DNA of 18,306 bases from a bacterium. Lineage in GTDB: Bacteria; Bacillota; Bacilli; Lactobacillales; Streptococcaceae. The stretch is taken from contig CAJNCJ010000023.1 of NCBI GenBank assembly GCA_905221235.1, positions 1 to 18,306 on the forward strand, given 5' to 3'. The translations under genes and the position numbers were made by a program. The notes under the pieces are model-generated. The model searched no databases and had not been told where the DNA came from. It worked only from the letters and a program-made list of their open reading frames with translations. Positions 8,189 through 16,401 of the stretch are shown in pieces (within the stretch, counting starts at the first letter, position 1; every line of letters begins with the position of its first letter).

Positions 8189-8292
8189 ATACTCAATGAA
8201 AATCAAAGAGCAAACTAGGAAGCTAGCCGCAGGCTGTACTTGAGTACGGCAAGGTGAAGCTGACGTGGTTTGAAGAGATTTTCGAAGAGTAT
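8189..8292 (-). repeat. BOX element (boxA-boxC form) between rexA and the next gene
   Basis: The ends are imperfect inverted repeats (ATACTC... and ...GAGTAT). The plus strand contains TACGGCAAGGTGAAGCTGACG, close to the well-known BOX-A primer sequence used for pneumococcal BOX typing, followed by GTGGTTTGAAGAG and TTCGAAGAGTAT. The other half has the boxC-like GAAAATCAAAGAGC end and a GTAC-TCAA-GTAC palindrome. The total of 104 bp fits boxA plus boxC with no boxB. boxA lies on the rexA side. The element starts three bases after the rexA stop and ends 15 bp before the next ATG, so its RNA could fold between the two genes. Confidence 0.85.
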
Positions 8293-8295
8293 AAA

Positions 8296-11200
8296 TTATA
8301 CTTTTACAACTTGAACCTCTTCTTTACCGAGTAGTATCAAGTATTTTTCAATATTTTCAATCGAATAGACTCGTGATAAAGCCTCTCCATAAAGGGCTAA
8401 TTGACCACGATAGCGGTCTATGAGTTGACTGGGTTCATCATAGCGGTCTGTCTTGTAGTCGAACAGAACGATTCTGTCCTCGTAAAGCAGATAGCCGTCC
8501 AAGATTCCACGGACAACAAAGTCTTCCTGACTCTTTTGGTCTCGTTTGAGCATGGAGAAAGGTTGCTCACGGTAGAGATGGTCTGTATTGGCAAGAATTT
8601 CCTGACCAAGTGCTGTGTCAAAGAATGCAAGAATTTTAGCAAGATTGATCTTGTCTCTGACACCTGGGTTGGTTTGAACCTGTTTGAGAGTTTCTGTCAG
8701 ACTAGCAAGGGTTGGTCGCTGACTGAGGTCAATTCTCTGCATGAGTTCGTGGGTTGCACTACCAATCTCAGCTCCTGTTATCTTTTCTTTGGTTGAAAAA
8801 TCTGGTAAATCAAAGCTAATTTTCTTGTCTACTGACTGTCCTTGACCAGCAATCTCGACACCTTCCATATCCATAACCGGTTCGTAGAATTTCTTGATTT
8901 GACTTGGGGTTTGAACACTAGGCAGTTCAATGGCTGCGCGGTGAAGAGTATTATAGACTTCCACTTCTTTCAGCATTTCAAGGGCTTCTTTTATAGTCTC
9001 TGATTGGCGATTATCTGCTTGAGAGCTATTTTGTAGAGGGCTCTTGTTTTCCAATTCTCCGATAGTTTCCCTAGTCAACTGGTTTTCGCCAACAAAACGA
9101 TAGCTAAAGTTGAGATTGTCCTTGGCAAACACTTTAGTAATAGCCCAAATCCAATCTTGGAAATTCTTGGCTTGGAGTCTAGTACTGCTATCTAGTTTTC
9201 CATTTTTAGCTGCTGGGTATTCCTTAGTTTCCAGCTTTTCACGAGACCCCTTACCGACAAGATAGAGCTTTTTCTCAGCCCGCGTCATGGCAACATACAG
9301 CAGACGCATCTGCTCAGAATAGCTTGCCAGCTGTAATTCCTCTTCATTCTGCCTATAAGTCAGGCTAGGAATAGAGAGCTTGATGGTTTTCGGATAGTGG
9401 TCTTCCACTGCTCCTGTCTCCATCTTGGCAATATACTTAAGTCCTAGACCGTTTTTACGGCTGAGAATGACTTCTGACATGCTGTCTTGTTTGTTAAAGT
9501 CCTGATCCATATTGAGGATAAAGACGTAAGGGAACTCCAGTCCTTTACTCTTGTGAATGGTCATGAGTTCTACAGCATCCTTGGGCGGTGCGACTGCCAC
9601 GCTTGCAAGATCGTGCTGGGCTTCTAAAACTTGGTCAATCATACGAATAAAACGAGACAAGCCCTTGAAATTGCTCTTTTCAAACTGGTCAGCCCGCAGA
9701 GCTAGGGCATAGAGATTTGCCTGTCTAGCAGGACCATTTGGCAAAGCCCCAACATAGTCATAGTAAAAACGGTCGTTGTAAATCTTCCAAATCAAGTCAT
9801 AGAGAGAGTGGGTTTTGGTATACAAGCGCCAAGAATCCAAGATATCCATGAATTGGTTTAGTTTTTCAGCTAAATCAGTATGAATTAAGTTTTTCTGGCT
9901 TGTTGCAAGTTTTTGAGCATTGACCAGTTTCTCATAGAGATTTTCTTGGATTTTATCCACTGCTTTCTGGAGAGACAAACGTGCTAACTCGTCCTCATCA
10001 AATCCAAACATTGGAGACTTCATGAGAGCAACCAAGGCATAGTCTTGCAGGGGATTGTGAATGACACGAAGTGTATCCAACATGACTTGTACTTCTAAGG
10101 ATTGGAGATAATTGTTTTGCTCGCCGTCGGTTTTGACAGGGATTCCGTATTCAGACAAGGCAAGAAGAATCTGGTCATTTCGACTGCGGCTAGAAGTCAA
10201 AAGGGCAATTTCCTTAAAAGCAACACCTTTTTCCTGATGGAGTTTAAGGATTTCCTTGATGACCAGGCGCATTTCTCCAGTTAGTTTAGTTTCTGCTTGG
10301 TCCTCTTCTTCCTCATGCCCACTGTCGTCTTTGTCGTAGAGGAGAAATTCTGCCTTGTTGTCTGGATTAGGAGTTAATTTGCTATTGGCAAAAACAAGCT
10401 GGTGCATGCTGTCATAGCTGATTTCACCGACCTCTTGGTCCATAAGGCGTGCAAAAACATCATTAGTTGCTGACAGTACTTCTGAACTGCTACGGAAATT
10501 TTCCTTGAGCAGAATGAGTTTTCCTTCTTGAGGATTCTGCGCATAGCGTTGGAATTTTTCATTAAAAATCTGCGGATCTGCCTGACGAAAACGATAGACG
10601 GACTGCTTGATATCTCCCACCATAAAGCGATTGTGGCCATTAGACAGCAATTCCAACATCCGTTCTTGAATGTGGTTGGTATCCTGATACTCATCAACCA
10701 TGACTTCGTGGAAGCGCTCCTGATAAGCCTCACGAACTTGCGGGAAATTCTCTAAAATCTCGATAGTGTAATGGCTTATATCAGCGAATTCAAAGGCATT
10801 TTCCAAACGTTTACGCTGACGATAAGCCTCCACAAAATCACTCATGAAGGTTTGGAAGGTCTTAGCTAGTTCCCAGGTATCTTGATGATAACGTTCTTGA
10901 TAGTCGAGAATGGTTATCTGGTCTGCTAATTGTCCTAGTTTAGAAAACTGGGTCTTTCTTTCTTCGTTGTAGGCATCAGCCAGCGGCTTCAAATCAGCCT
11001 TACGACTGGCATTAGTCAGAGCTCGACCGTTTTTCTCCTTAGAGATGGAGAAAACACGCGCAAGCACTGCCTGATAAGCCTGACTATCGGACTCTTGATT
11101 TAAGGAGCCAATTTCATCCAAAATTAACTGAACATTTTCGAGATAAGCAGCCTTTGGAAACTCCTTGGCATCATTATCTAAATGATATCGGAAAAAGCTT

Positions 11201-11949
11201 TCCAAATCCCAAAGGGCTTGCTGGATTTGTTGGGTCAGTTTTTCTTTTTCACTAGTAAAATCAGCTTTTTCAAATCCTTTGAGGAAAGAGTTCTTCAGCC
11301 ATTTCTGAGGATTGCTGGTGGATTGGAGGAAGTCATAGATTTTATAGACCTGCTGGCGCAGACCACGTTCATCCTTGCTACGCCCTGCAAAATTTTTCAG
11401 CAAATGACTAAAGGTCTCTTTCTGTTTACCTTGGTAATGCGCTTCAAAAACCTCATGGAAGACTTCGTTTTTTAGAAGGAGTTGCTCGCTCTGGTTTTGT
11501 AAAATTCGGAAATTAGGAGCAATATCAATCAGATAGCCATGTTTGCCAAGGAATTTTTGTGTGAAAGAGTCCATGGTTCCGATGGCGGCGTTGGGTAGAT
11601 CTGCCAACTGACGTCCTAAGTGGTGTTTGAGGTCAACATCGACACTTTCTTGGATTTGTTGGCGGATTTTCTTTTCCAAACGTTCCTTAAGTTCTGTGGC
11701 AGCCTTAACGGTAAAGGTTGAGATAAAGAGTTGAGAAATTTCGACACCACGCGCTAACTGGTCCAGAATACGCTCTGCCATAACAAAGGTTTTCCCAGAA
11801 CCAGCCGATGCTGAGACTAGGATATTTTGGCCAGAAGTGTAGATGGCTTCAATTTGCTCGGCAGTTTTCTTCTGTTCCTTGCTCGAATTTGCTTCTGCTT
11901 CTTGCAATTTTTGAATTTCCTCATCAGTTAAAAAGGGAATGGGCTTCAT
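8296..11949 (-). CDS. rexA: RexA, helicase-nuclease subunit of the RexAB (AddAB-type) recombination enzyme
   Basis: This 1217-residue UvrD/RecB-type helicase carries a C-terminal nuclease. With RexB it processes double-strand DNA ends for RecA-dependent repair in the cytoplasm. Visible motifs: Walker [10 protein letters not shown] (46-54), motif Ia region [15 protein letters not shown] (77-91), Walker [11 protein letters not shown] (416-425), motif [20 protein letters not shown] (445-459), motif [15 protein letters not shown] (about 795-808), motif [19 protein letters not shown] (about 880-897). The RecB-type nuclease has GILDGYLL (about 1145) and VLFDYKTDR (about 1160-1168), followed by [12 protein letters not shown]. 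The ATG overlaps the rexB stop as ATGA, indicating translational coupling; AGGAG lies nine bases upstream. The length is normal for the family and all core motifs are intact. Confidence 0.97.
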   Translation of the reverse strand: MKPIPFLTDEEIQKLQEAEANSSKEQKKTAEQIEAIYTSGQNILVSASAGSGKTFVMAERILDQLARGVEISQLFISTFTVKAATELKERLEKKIRQQIQESVDVDLKHHLGRQLADLPNAAIGTMDSFTQKFLGKHGYLIDIAPNFRILQNQSEQLLLKNEVFHEVFEAHYQGKQKETFSHLLKNFAGRSKDERGLRQQVYKIYDFLQSTSNPQKWLKNSFLKGFEKADFTSEKEKLTQQIQQALWDLESFFRYHLDNDAKEFPKAAYLENVQLILDEIGSLNQESDSQAYQAVLARVFSISKEKNGRALTNASRKADLKPLADAYNEERKTQFSKLGQLADQITILDYQERYHQDTWELAKTFQTFMSDFVEAYRQRKRLENAFEFADISHYTIEILENFPQVREAYQERFHEVMVDEYQDTNHIQERMLELLSNGHNRFMVGDIKQSVYRFRQADPQIFNEKFQRYAQNPQEGKLILLKENFRSSSEVLSATNDVFARLMDQEVGEISYDSMHQLVFANSKLTPNPDNKAEFLLYDKDDSGHEEEEDQAETKLTGEMRLVIKEILKLHQEKGVAFKEIALLTSSRSRNDQILLALSEYGIPVKTDGEQNNYLQSLEVQVMLDTLRVIHNPLQDYALVALMKSPMFGFDEDELARLSLQKAVDKIQENLYEKLVNAQKLATSQKNLIHTDLAEKLNQFMDILDSWRLYTKTHSLYDLIWKIYNDRFYYDYVGALPNGPARQANLYALALRADQFEKSNFKGLSRFIRMIDQVLEAQHDLASVAVAPPKDAVELMTIHKSKGLEFPYVFILNMDQDFNKQDSMSEVILSRKNGLGLKYIAKMETGAVEDHYPKTIKLSIPSLTYRQNEEELQLASYSEQMRLLYVAMTRAEKKLYLVGKGSREKLETKEYPAAKNGKLDSSTRLQAKNFQDWIWAITKVFAKDNLNFSYRFVGENQLTRETIGELENKSPLQNSSQADNRQSETIKEALEMLKEVEVYNTLHRAAIELPSVQTPSQIKKFYEPVMDMEGVEIAGQGQSVDKKISFDLPDFSTKEKITGAEIGSATHELMQRIDLSQRPTLASLTETLKQVQTNPGVRDKINLAKILAFFDTALGQEILANTDHLYREQPFSMLKRDQKSQEDFVVRGILDGYLLYEDRIVLFDYKTDRYDEPSQLIDRYRGQLALYGEALSRVYSIENIEKYLILLGKEEVQVVKV

Positions 11950-14900
11950 CGATTCAACTCCTCTCTTATTTTTTCAAACCAAGCTTGCTTGAGTTTTTCT
12001 CCGACCAGACGCTTGCCATCAGCGATGTCTAACTTCTCTAGGAAACGGGCTTGACCCAAGTGATAATTGGCTTCAAATCCTGTGATGGCTTGGTGTTGCT
12101 GGACATATGGTGCAATACTTCTGCCATTTTCAGTATAGGGATTGATGGCGAATTGCCCTTCTAAAATCTTCTCAGCTGCTTTCTTGTAAAGATGGGCATT
12201 GTAGTCCAGTAGGAGCTGGAATTCCTCATCTGTCAGCTGATTAGCCTTGCTTTTATTGTAAAATTCGCCCAAATGACTGCTTTCTTTCTCCAAAAAGAGG
12301 CCTTGGTATTTCATAGATTTGCTGGCTTCTACCACTGCTCCAGCCAGACTTTTAACGGCCATGAGAGATTGGACAGGCTCAGCCATTTCCAAGTACATGG
12401 CTCCGAAAAAGTTCTGCTCCCCTTCTCTTTTTAGGGCAGCTAGATAGGTTGGTAATTGTGAATTGAGCCCATTAAAGAAATGAGGAAACTGGAACTGAGT
12501 TAGACTCGATTTGTAGTCTACCACTCCTATCGCTCCATCAGCTTTCAATCGGTCAATCCGGTCAACCTTGCCTCGTACAAAGACACTGCGTCCATTGTCT
12601 AATTGAATAAAGTCCTGCTCTTTTCCACCAAAATTTGCCTCTTCTTTGATGGTTTCGATAGCTGGATTGTGACGGAGAATATGTCCAGTCGTACGCGCCA
12701 CATCAAGCAGAATTTCCTTGGTAAACTGGGCTTCCAAACTTTCTTGATAAATTGCTTCAAATTCGCGTTCCTGACTGGTTTCTTGGATAGCCTGTTCCAA
12801 ACGTTGGTCAAAGGAATCTTCGTCAGGCAACTGCAAGGCACGTTCAAAAATACGGTGCAAGAAATTTCCGTGACTACGAGCATCTGGACGTAGGCGCAAT
12901 TCCTCCTGTAAGCCTAGAACATAACGGAGGAAATAACTGTATTGGTTCCGGTAAAACTCCGTCAAACCAGAGGTAGACAGGTAAAACTCCTGATCAGCAG
13001 GATAGAGAGCCTGCAAGGTATCCTTGGTTAACTGCTTACTGCTTGGACTGGTTGGAAGGGCAGGATTTTCCAAACCTTGCTGGTATAGTTTTTTACCCAT
13101 CACACGCGCCAGAACCTTGACAAAGGTCAAATCTTGCTCCCTATCATTCGTTTCGCCCTGCTGGTGATAGGCGACCAGACTAGACAAAAGACTGTGATAT
13201 GACCCCATATCTTCCTTAGACAGCCCTTTGTGATTCATCCTCTTCTCTTTCCGACTAAATCCAAAATGGACCAGCTCTTGAAGATAGGCAGATTCCTTAC
13301 TTTCACTTTCATTAAAAAGGCTTGGAGCTGACAAGACCAACTGCTTGCGAGCAGAATTGACCAAGGAAAGCATGGTATAGCGATTTTTCTTGAGATTCTC
13401 ACTGCTGGCAATCAGCAATTGCGCCCCATCTTCTGTCGCTTGGTTTAGGCTCTGTCTTTCTTCGTCTGTCAAAAGACTGGTGTTTTGCGCAATTTTTGGC
13501 AAATGATCCTGAGTCAGCCCAATGGCATAGACAAAGTCAGCTGTCAGAGGGGCAATCAAATCATAACTCTGCACCAGAACGGTGTCTACGGTTGCTGGAA
13601 TGGTACGGTATTGAGATAGGCTCATTCCAGAATGAAGCAAAGCAAGGAAGTCCTCTAGATTAACTTGCGAACCAGCAAAAACAGTCGCAAATTGTTCTAA
13701 AACATGACAGAAAGCCTTCCAAACCTCGGTTTGTCTTTCCTGTTCAAGAGCTTCCATAGTGGCTGTCAAATCTTGTAACTGTTTAGTAACTGCACCTTCT
13801 TTTAGAAAGCTATTCCACTTTTGCAAGAGATTTTCAGCCTTCTGTTTTCGGCTGGCAAATAGGGTTTCAAGAGGGAATAAAATACGTAGACGAAGAGCAT
13901 TCAAACGTTCCAAATCAAATTTTCCATGGTGGGATTTGGTGAAGGTTTGCTGAAAGGCTGGCAAGCCATTGATACCAAGATAGCGGATATATTGCTCAAA
14001 AGCGTCAATATCAGCCTGACTAAGGTCGGTATACAAACCAGTTCTGAGAAGGTTAATCAAATCCTCCTGACGGAAACGATAGCGTTTTAAAGCCAAAATA
14101 GACTCGACAAACTGTGTCAAGGGATGATGCGCCATGGATTCGCTTCTACTAAGATAAAAAGGAATCTGATACTGGTCAAAAATAGTTTTAAGAGATAACT
14201 GATAAGAAGCCACATCCCCCAAAAGAATACGAAAATGCTTGTAACTCAGGTCTGGATTGGCATGTAATTTCTGACGAATGCTACGGGCTACCAACTCCAA
14301 CTCTTCTTTTTGCGTCAAACAAGACCAGATTTGCAGATTTTCTCGGTCCTTCTCATCAACATCCAAAGTGAGTTCTGAAAAGTCATAAGAAGACTCCAAC
14401 AAACGAGAGGCCTTGTCAAAACTATCCATCTTCTCATGAGTTTGAGAACAATCCAGAGCAGGAGTTTGGTATTTAGAGGCTAGATGATGGAGAAACTCCA
14501 CACTGGCTTGGTAGAGATTGCCCTCGCTAAAGGGACTGGTATAAGCTTTCTTACTAGCATAAGCCCCAATGACAATCTCAACACCCTTGCCGTGAAGTAA
14601 GTCTACAATCCGCTCTTCCTCAGCAGAAAAACGGGTAAATCCATCAATAACCAAGGCGATTTGACTAAAATCACTACTAACTTTGTTATTCTCAATAGCC
14701 TCAATCAAATGGGACAATTGACTTCCCTGAGCCAACTGACCTTGATTGAGATAAGCCATTACCTTCTCAAAAATCAAGACTAAATCGGCCCTCTTGTCCT
14801 CATCCGTCAAACTTTCCAAGTCCAAAAAAGTCATCTGAGCTTTGGTCATCTCGTGGTAAAGCTCAATCAACTGCTGGATAAATTGAGGATCCTGCTTGAT

Positions 14901-15221
14901 AGCTCCATAAACACGTAAATCCTTAGGATCAAGTTCGGCAAGGCATTTGTAAAAGGCCATCCCAAGACCGATGTCATCTAGACTGGTCTTGGCAGGCAAG
15001 TCATTCAAAATCAGGTAACGAGCCATTTGAGCAAAGCGCGTGACAGTAATCGCAAAAGAAGCCCGCTGGGACAAGCATGTCAGCACGGCGCGTTCCTTTT
15101 CAAATGAAAGAGAGTTGGGGGCAATGTAGAAGACCCGCTTGCCAGCAGCAACTAGCTCTTCAGCCTCCCTAGTTAGAATTTCAGTCAAAGAAGTCCGAAT
15201 ATCAGTATAAAGTAATTTCAT
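11946..15221 (-). CDS. rexB: RexB, nuclease subunit of RexAB (AddAB-type)
   Basis: It partners RexA in double-strand-break processing. I chose the ATG at 15221 (1091 residues, MKLLYTDIR...): GAGG lies five bases before it and the length fits streptococcal RexB as I remember it. An in-frame ATG at 15245 would add eight residues, but it falls about two bases from the transcription start predicted from the -10 box. The nuclease core is present near residues 885-905: GKVDRID, then GVVDYKSS, then QLPTYL. Unlike canonical AddB, the N terminus shows no Walker A (the position after KLLY reads [11 protein letters not shown]). The C-terminal iron-sulfur cysteines are also absent: [10 protein letters not shown] (about 750) and [16 protein letters not shown] (about 1035-1050) occupy the places of the Cys-bearing motifs. 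The subunit is thus probably not an ATPase. Confidence 0.95.
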   Translation of the reverse strand: MKLLYTDIRTSLTEILTREAEELVAAGKRVFYIAPNSLSFEKERAVLTCLSQRASFAITVTRFAQMARYLILNDLPAKTSLDDIGLGMAFYKCLAELDPKDLRVYGAIKQDPQFIQQLIELYHEMTKAQMTFLDLESLTDEDKRADLVLIFEKVMAYLNQGQLAQGSQLSHLIEAIENNKVSSDFSQIALVIDGFTRFSAEEERIVDLLHGKGVEIVIGAYASKKAYTSPFSEGNLYQASVEFLHHLASKYQTPALDCSQTHEKMDSFDKASRLLESSYDFSELTLDVDEKDRENLQIWSCLTQKEELELVARSIRQKLHANPDLSYKHFRILLGDVASYQLSLKTIFDQYQIPFYLSRSESMAHHPLTQFVESILALKRYRFRQEDLINLLRTGLYTDLSQADIDAFEQYIRYLGINGLPAFQQTFTKSHHGKFDLERLNALRLRILFPLETLFASRKQKAENLLQKWNSFLKEGAVTKQLQDLTATMEALEQERQTEVWKAFCHVLEQFATVFAGSQVNLEDFLALLHSGMSLSQYRTIPATVDTVLVQSYDLIAPLTADFVYAIGLTQDHLPKIAQNTSLLTDEERQSLNQATEDGAQLLIASSENLKKNRYTMLSLVNSARKQLVLSAPSLFNESESKESAYLQELVHFGFSRKEKRMNHKGLSKEDMGSYHSLLSSLVAYHQQGETNDREQDLTFVKVLARVMGKKLYQQGLENPALPTSPSSKQLTKDTLQALYPADQEFYLSTSGLTEFYRNQYSYFLRYVLGLQEELRLRPDARSHGNFLHRIFERALQLPDEDSFDQRLEQAIQETSQEREFEAIYQESLEAQFTKEILLDVARTTGHILRHNPAIETIKEEANFGGKEQDFIQLDNGRSVFVRGKVDRIDRLKADGAIGVVDYKSSLTQFQFPHFFNGLNSQLPTYLAALKREGEQNFFGAMYLEMAEPVQSLMAVKSLAGAVVEASKSMKYQGLFLEKESSHLGEFYNKSKANQLTDEEFQLLLDYNAHLYKKAAEKILEGQFAINPYTENGRSIAPYVQQHQAITGFEANYHLGQARFLEKLDIADGKRLVGEKLKQAWFEKIREELNR

Positions 15222-15253
15222 CTCTGCCTCGTTGGAATTTTTCATTACCTTTT

Positions 15254-15262
15254 ATTATACCA
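15254..15262 (-). promoter_or_regulatory. Extended -10 promoter of rexBA
   Basis: The minus strand reads TGGTATAAT, a consensus -10 with the extended TGn element. No good -35 is seen upstream, which extended -10 promoters tolerate. The predicted transcription start, near 15247, gives a leader of about 26 bases to the ATG at 15221. Confidence 0.65.
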
Positions 15263-15319
15263 TGATTAGCCACCCAAGTCTGAAAATAATCAGTTCTTGC
15301 TCATCTATTGAAAAGAAAA

Positions 15320-15337
15320 TGCCGGAAAGTTCCGACA
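15320..15337 (-). terminator. Intrinsic terminator after the CPBP protease gene
   Basis: On the minus strand TGTCGGA pairs with TCCGGCA around an ACTT loop, followed by TTTTCTTTTC. One G-U pair becomes a mismatch on the plus strand, supporting minus-strand orientation. It starts 13 bases after the stop and separates this gene from rexBA. Confidence 0.85.
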
Positions 15338-15350
15338 TTGTTTTAGTAAG

Positions 15351-16022
15351 CTAACTTCCTGAAAATAGGAGTAACCACACATTCCAGAAAGCAGTGATAT
15401 TGATGAGAATATGAACTAGTATTGGATAGTAGAGATTTTTAGTCATGCGATACAATAGAGCCAAAATGAGACCTCCACTAGCATAAATGAAAAAAGCAAG
15501 AGGAGTTAAAGCGAAATTGATATGAATATAACCGAAAATAATAGCAGAAAGCAAGACATCTCCGTACCAAGGCGAGTTTTTGAAAAAGGTTGTCATAAGC
15601 ACACCGCGATAAATCAATTCCTCAGCAATAGGGCCGATGAAGCAAGCTATGAGCAAGAAATAGGGTAATTCCTGTCTCCCTATCATTTCTATCGTTTCAT
15701 TCAAAGAAATTTGATTTGAAGACGTGGATATGAAATACGAAAAGAGGAAGTCCGACATATACAAAATGATATAGCCCAGTAAAAGGTAGATAAAGTACCT
15801 CGGCTGCCATTTAAAATGAAAAGTTTGCTTTCCTGCAAAAACTAGTAGATAGATGACTGCTGACAAAAGAACACCACTCTCCATCAAAAGCAGAATCTGA
15901 AAAAATTCACGACTTGCTGGTAGATAGGACTTTGCAAGATGATTGAAAAGCCTCCAAAACCAAGTTGAGTTGTAAAAAATTAAGGACAATGTTAGTAAAA
16001 TTTGAATAGTTCGTTTTTTCAT
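15351..16022 (-). CDS. CPBP-family (CAAX/Abi-type) intramembrane metalloprotease
   Basis: This is a 223-residue polytopic membrane protein with about six to eight hydrophobic segments. All three family motifs are present: EELIYR (134-139) with the Glu-Glu and Arg of EExxxR, FGYIH (163-167) giving F-x3-H, and HILIN (204-208) giving H-x3-N. These residues form the metal-dependent active site in the membrane. Family members include eukaryotic CAAX proteases and many lactic-acid-bacterial proteins linked to bacteriocin self-immunity; no bacteriocin locus is visible here. The start is ATG with GAGGAT upstream. It is a single-gene transcript, with a probable promoter upstream and a terminator downstream. 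The substrate is unknown. Confidence 0.92.
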   Translation of the reverse strand: MKKRTIQILLTLSLIFYNSTWFWRLFNHLAKSYLPASREFFQILLLMESGVLLSAVIYLLVFAGKQTFHFKWQPRYFIYLLLGYIILYMSDFLFSYFISTSSNQISLNETIEMIGRQELPYFLLIACFIGPIAEELIYRGVLMTTFFKNSPWYGDVLLSAIIFGYIHINFALTPLAFFIYASGGLILALLYRMTKNLYYPILVHILINITAFWNVWLLLFSGS

Positions 16023-16056
16023 CTTAAATCCTCTGTTTTCCTTGGCTAGATTATTG

Positions 16057-16086
16057 AATATAATGGTTTACTTAACTGCATAACAA
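16057..16086 (-). promoter_or_regulatory. Candidate promoter of the CPBP gene
   Basis: On the minus strand, TTGTTA (16086-16081) and TATATT (16062-16057) are separated by 18 bp, 34 bp upstream of the ATG. An alternative -10, TATACT, lies at 16096-16091 without a good -35. Confidence 0.4.
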
Positions 16087-16172
16087 GTTTAGTATAGAAT
16101 ATCTTTACAAAATATCCTCTTCAAATCATAAATTGTCATCAAAACATCCTAAACTGTAAAATCAATTACCCC

Positions 16173-16238
16173 CTACCCTTTTACCATTATCTTCTCTAAC
16201 AAAGGAAGACCTATAATTAAGTTACTAACCTTGGACAT
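16173..16238 (-). CDS. Possible 21-residue hydrophobic peptide (uncertain)
   Basis: The ORF begins ATG, preceded by AGGAG with a 10-base gap, and ends TAG. The product starts MSKVSNLIIGLPLLEKI and is hydrophobic in the middle with Lys near both ends. It lies between the pht terminator and the CPBP gene. I know no family for it. The same frame is open about 40 codons upstream without an ATG, so it may instead be the tail of a decayed gene. No promoter is evident for it. Confidence 0.22.
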   Translation of the reverse strand: MSKVSNLIIGLPLLEKIMVKG

Positions 16239-16325
16239 AGATTGATTTCTCCTAAATGAATCCAAAGCCCCCAAAAAATCAGGTGGTTTAGTTAGCCTGA
16301 ACCTTACGGAGCGAGACAAATAAAA

Positions 16326-16343
16326 GCCAGTATTGCTACTGAC
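16326..16343 (-). terminator. Intrinsic terminator after pht
   Basis: On the minus strand GTCAGTA pairs with TACTGGC (one G-U pair) around a GCAA tetraloop, followed by TTTTATTTGT. It lies about 60 bases after the pht stop. Confidence 0.75.
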
Positions 16344-16401
16344 TCTTACATCATTTTAATTTAACAAGATAAAATTATGCTTCTGGTTTCGTCGTAACTG
16401 A

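Larger units (their letters stand above)
16023..16401. other. 379-bp intergenic region between pht and the CPBP gene
   Basis: It contains the pht terminator (16326-16343), a possible 21-codon ORF (16173-16238) and the likely CPBP promoter (16057-16086). On the minus strand one frame stays open for about 60 codons before and through the small ORF, without an earlier ATG, so a decayed coding remnant is possible. I recognise no insertion sequence, BOX or RNA gene in it. Confidence 0.6.

Noticed and set aside
8189..8292. RUP element as the identity of the repeat beside rexA
   Set aside because: The length is similar, but the TACGGCAAGG...GCTGACG core matches boxA, so BOX is the better call.
8401..8796. 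Plus-strand open frame of 131 codons inside rexA
   Set aside because: It overlaps the conserved RexA nuclease domain on the opposite strand, and no start signals or recognisable protein features were seen.
10374..10733. Minus-strand 119-codon frame inside rexA
   Set aside because: It is an alternative frame of the intact RexA helicase region; its product has low complexity and no motif.
16089..16139. 16-codon ORF MTIYDLKRIFCKDILY on the minus strand upstream of the CPBP gene
   Set aside because: It is very short, has only a weak upstream AGGAT, and overlaps the probable promoter; most likely chance.
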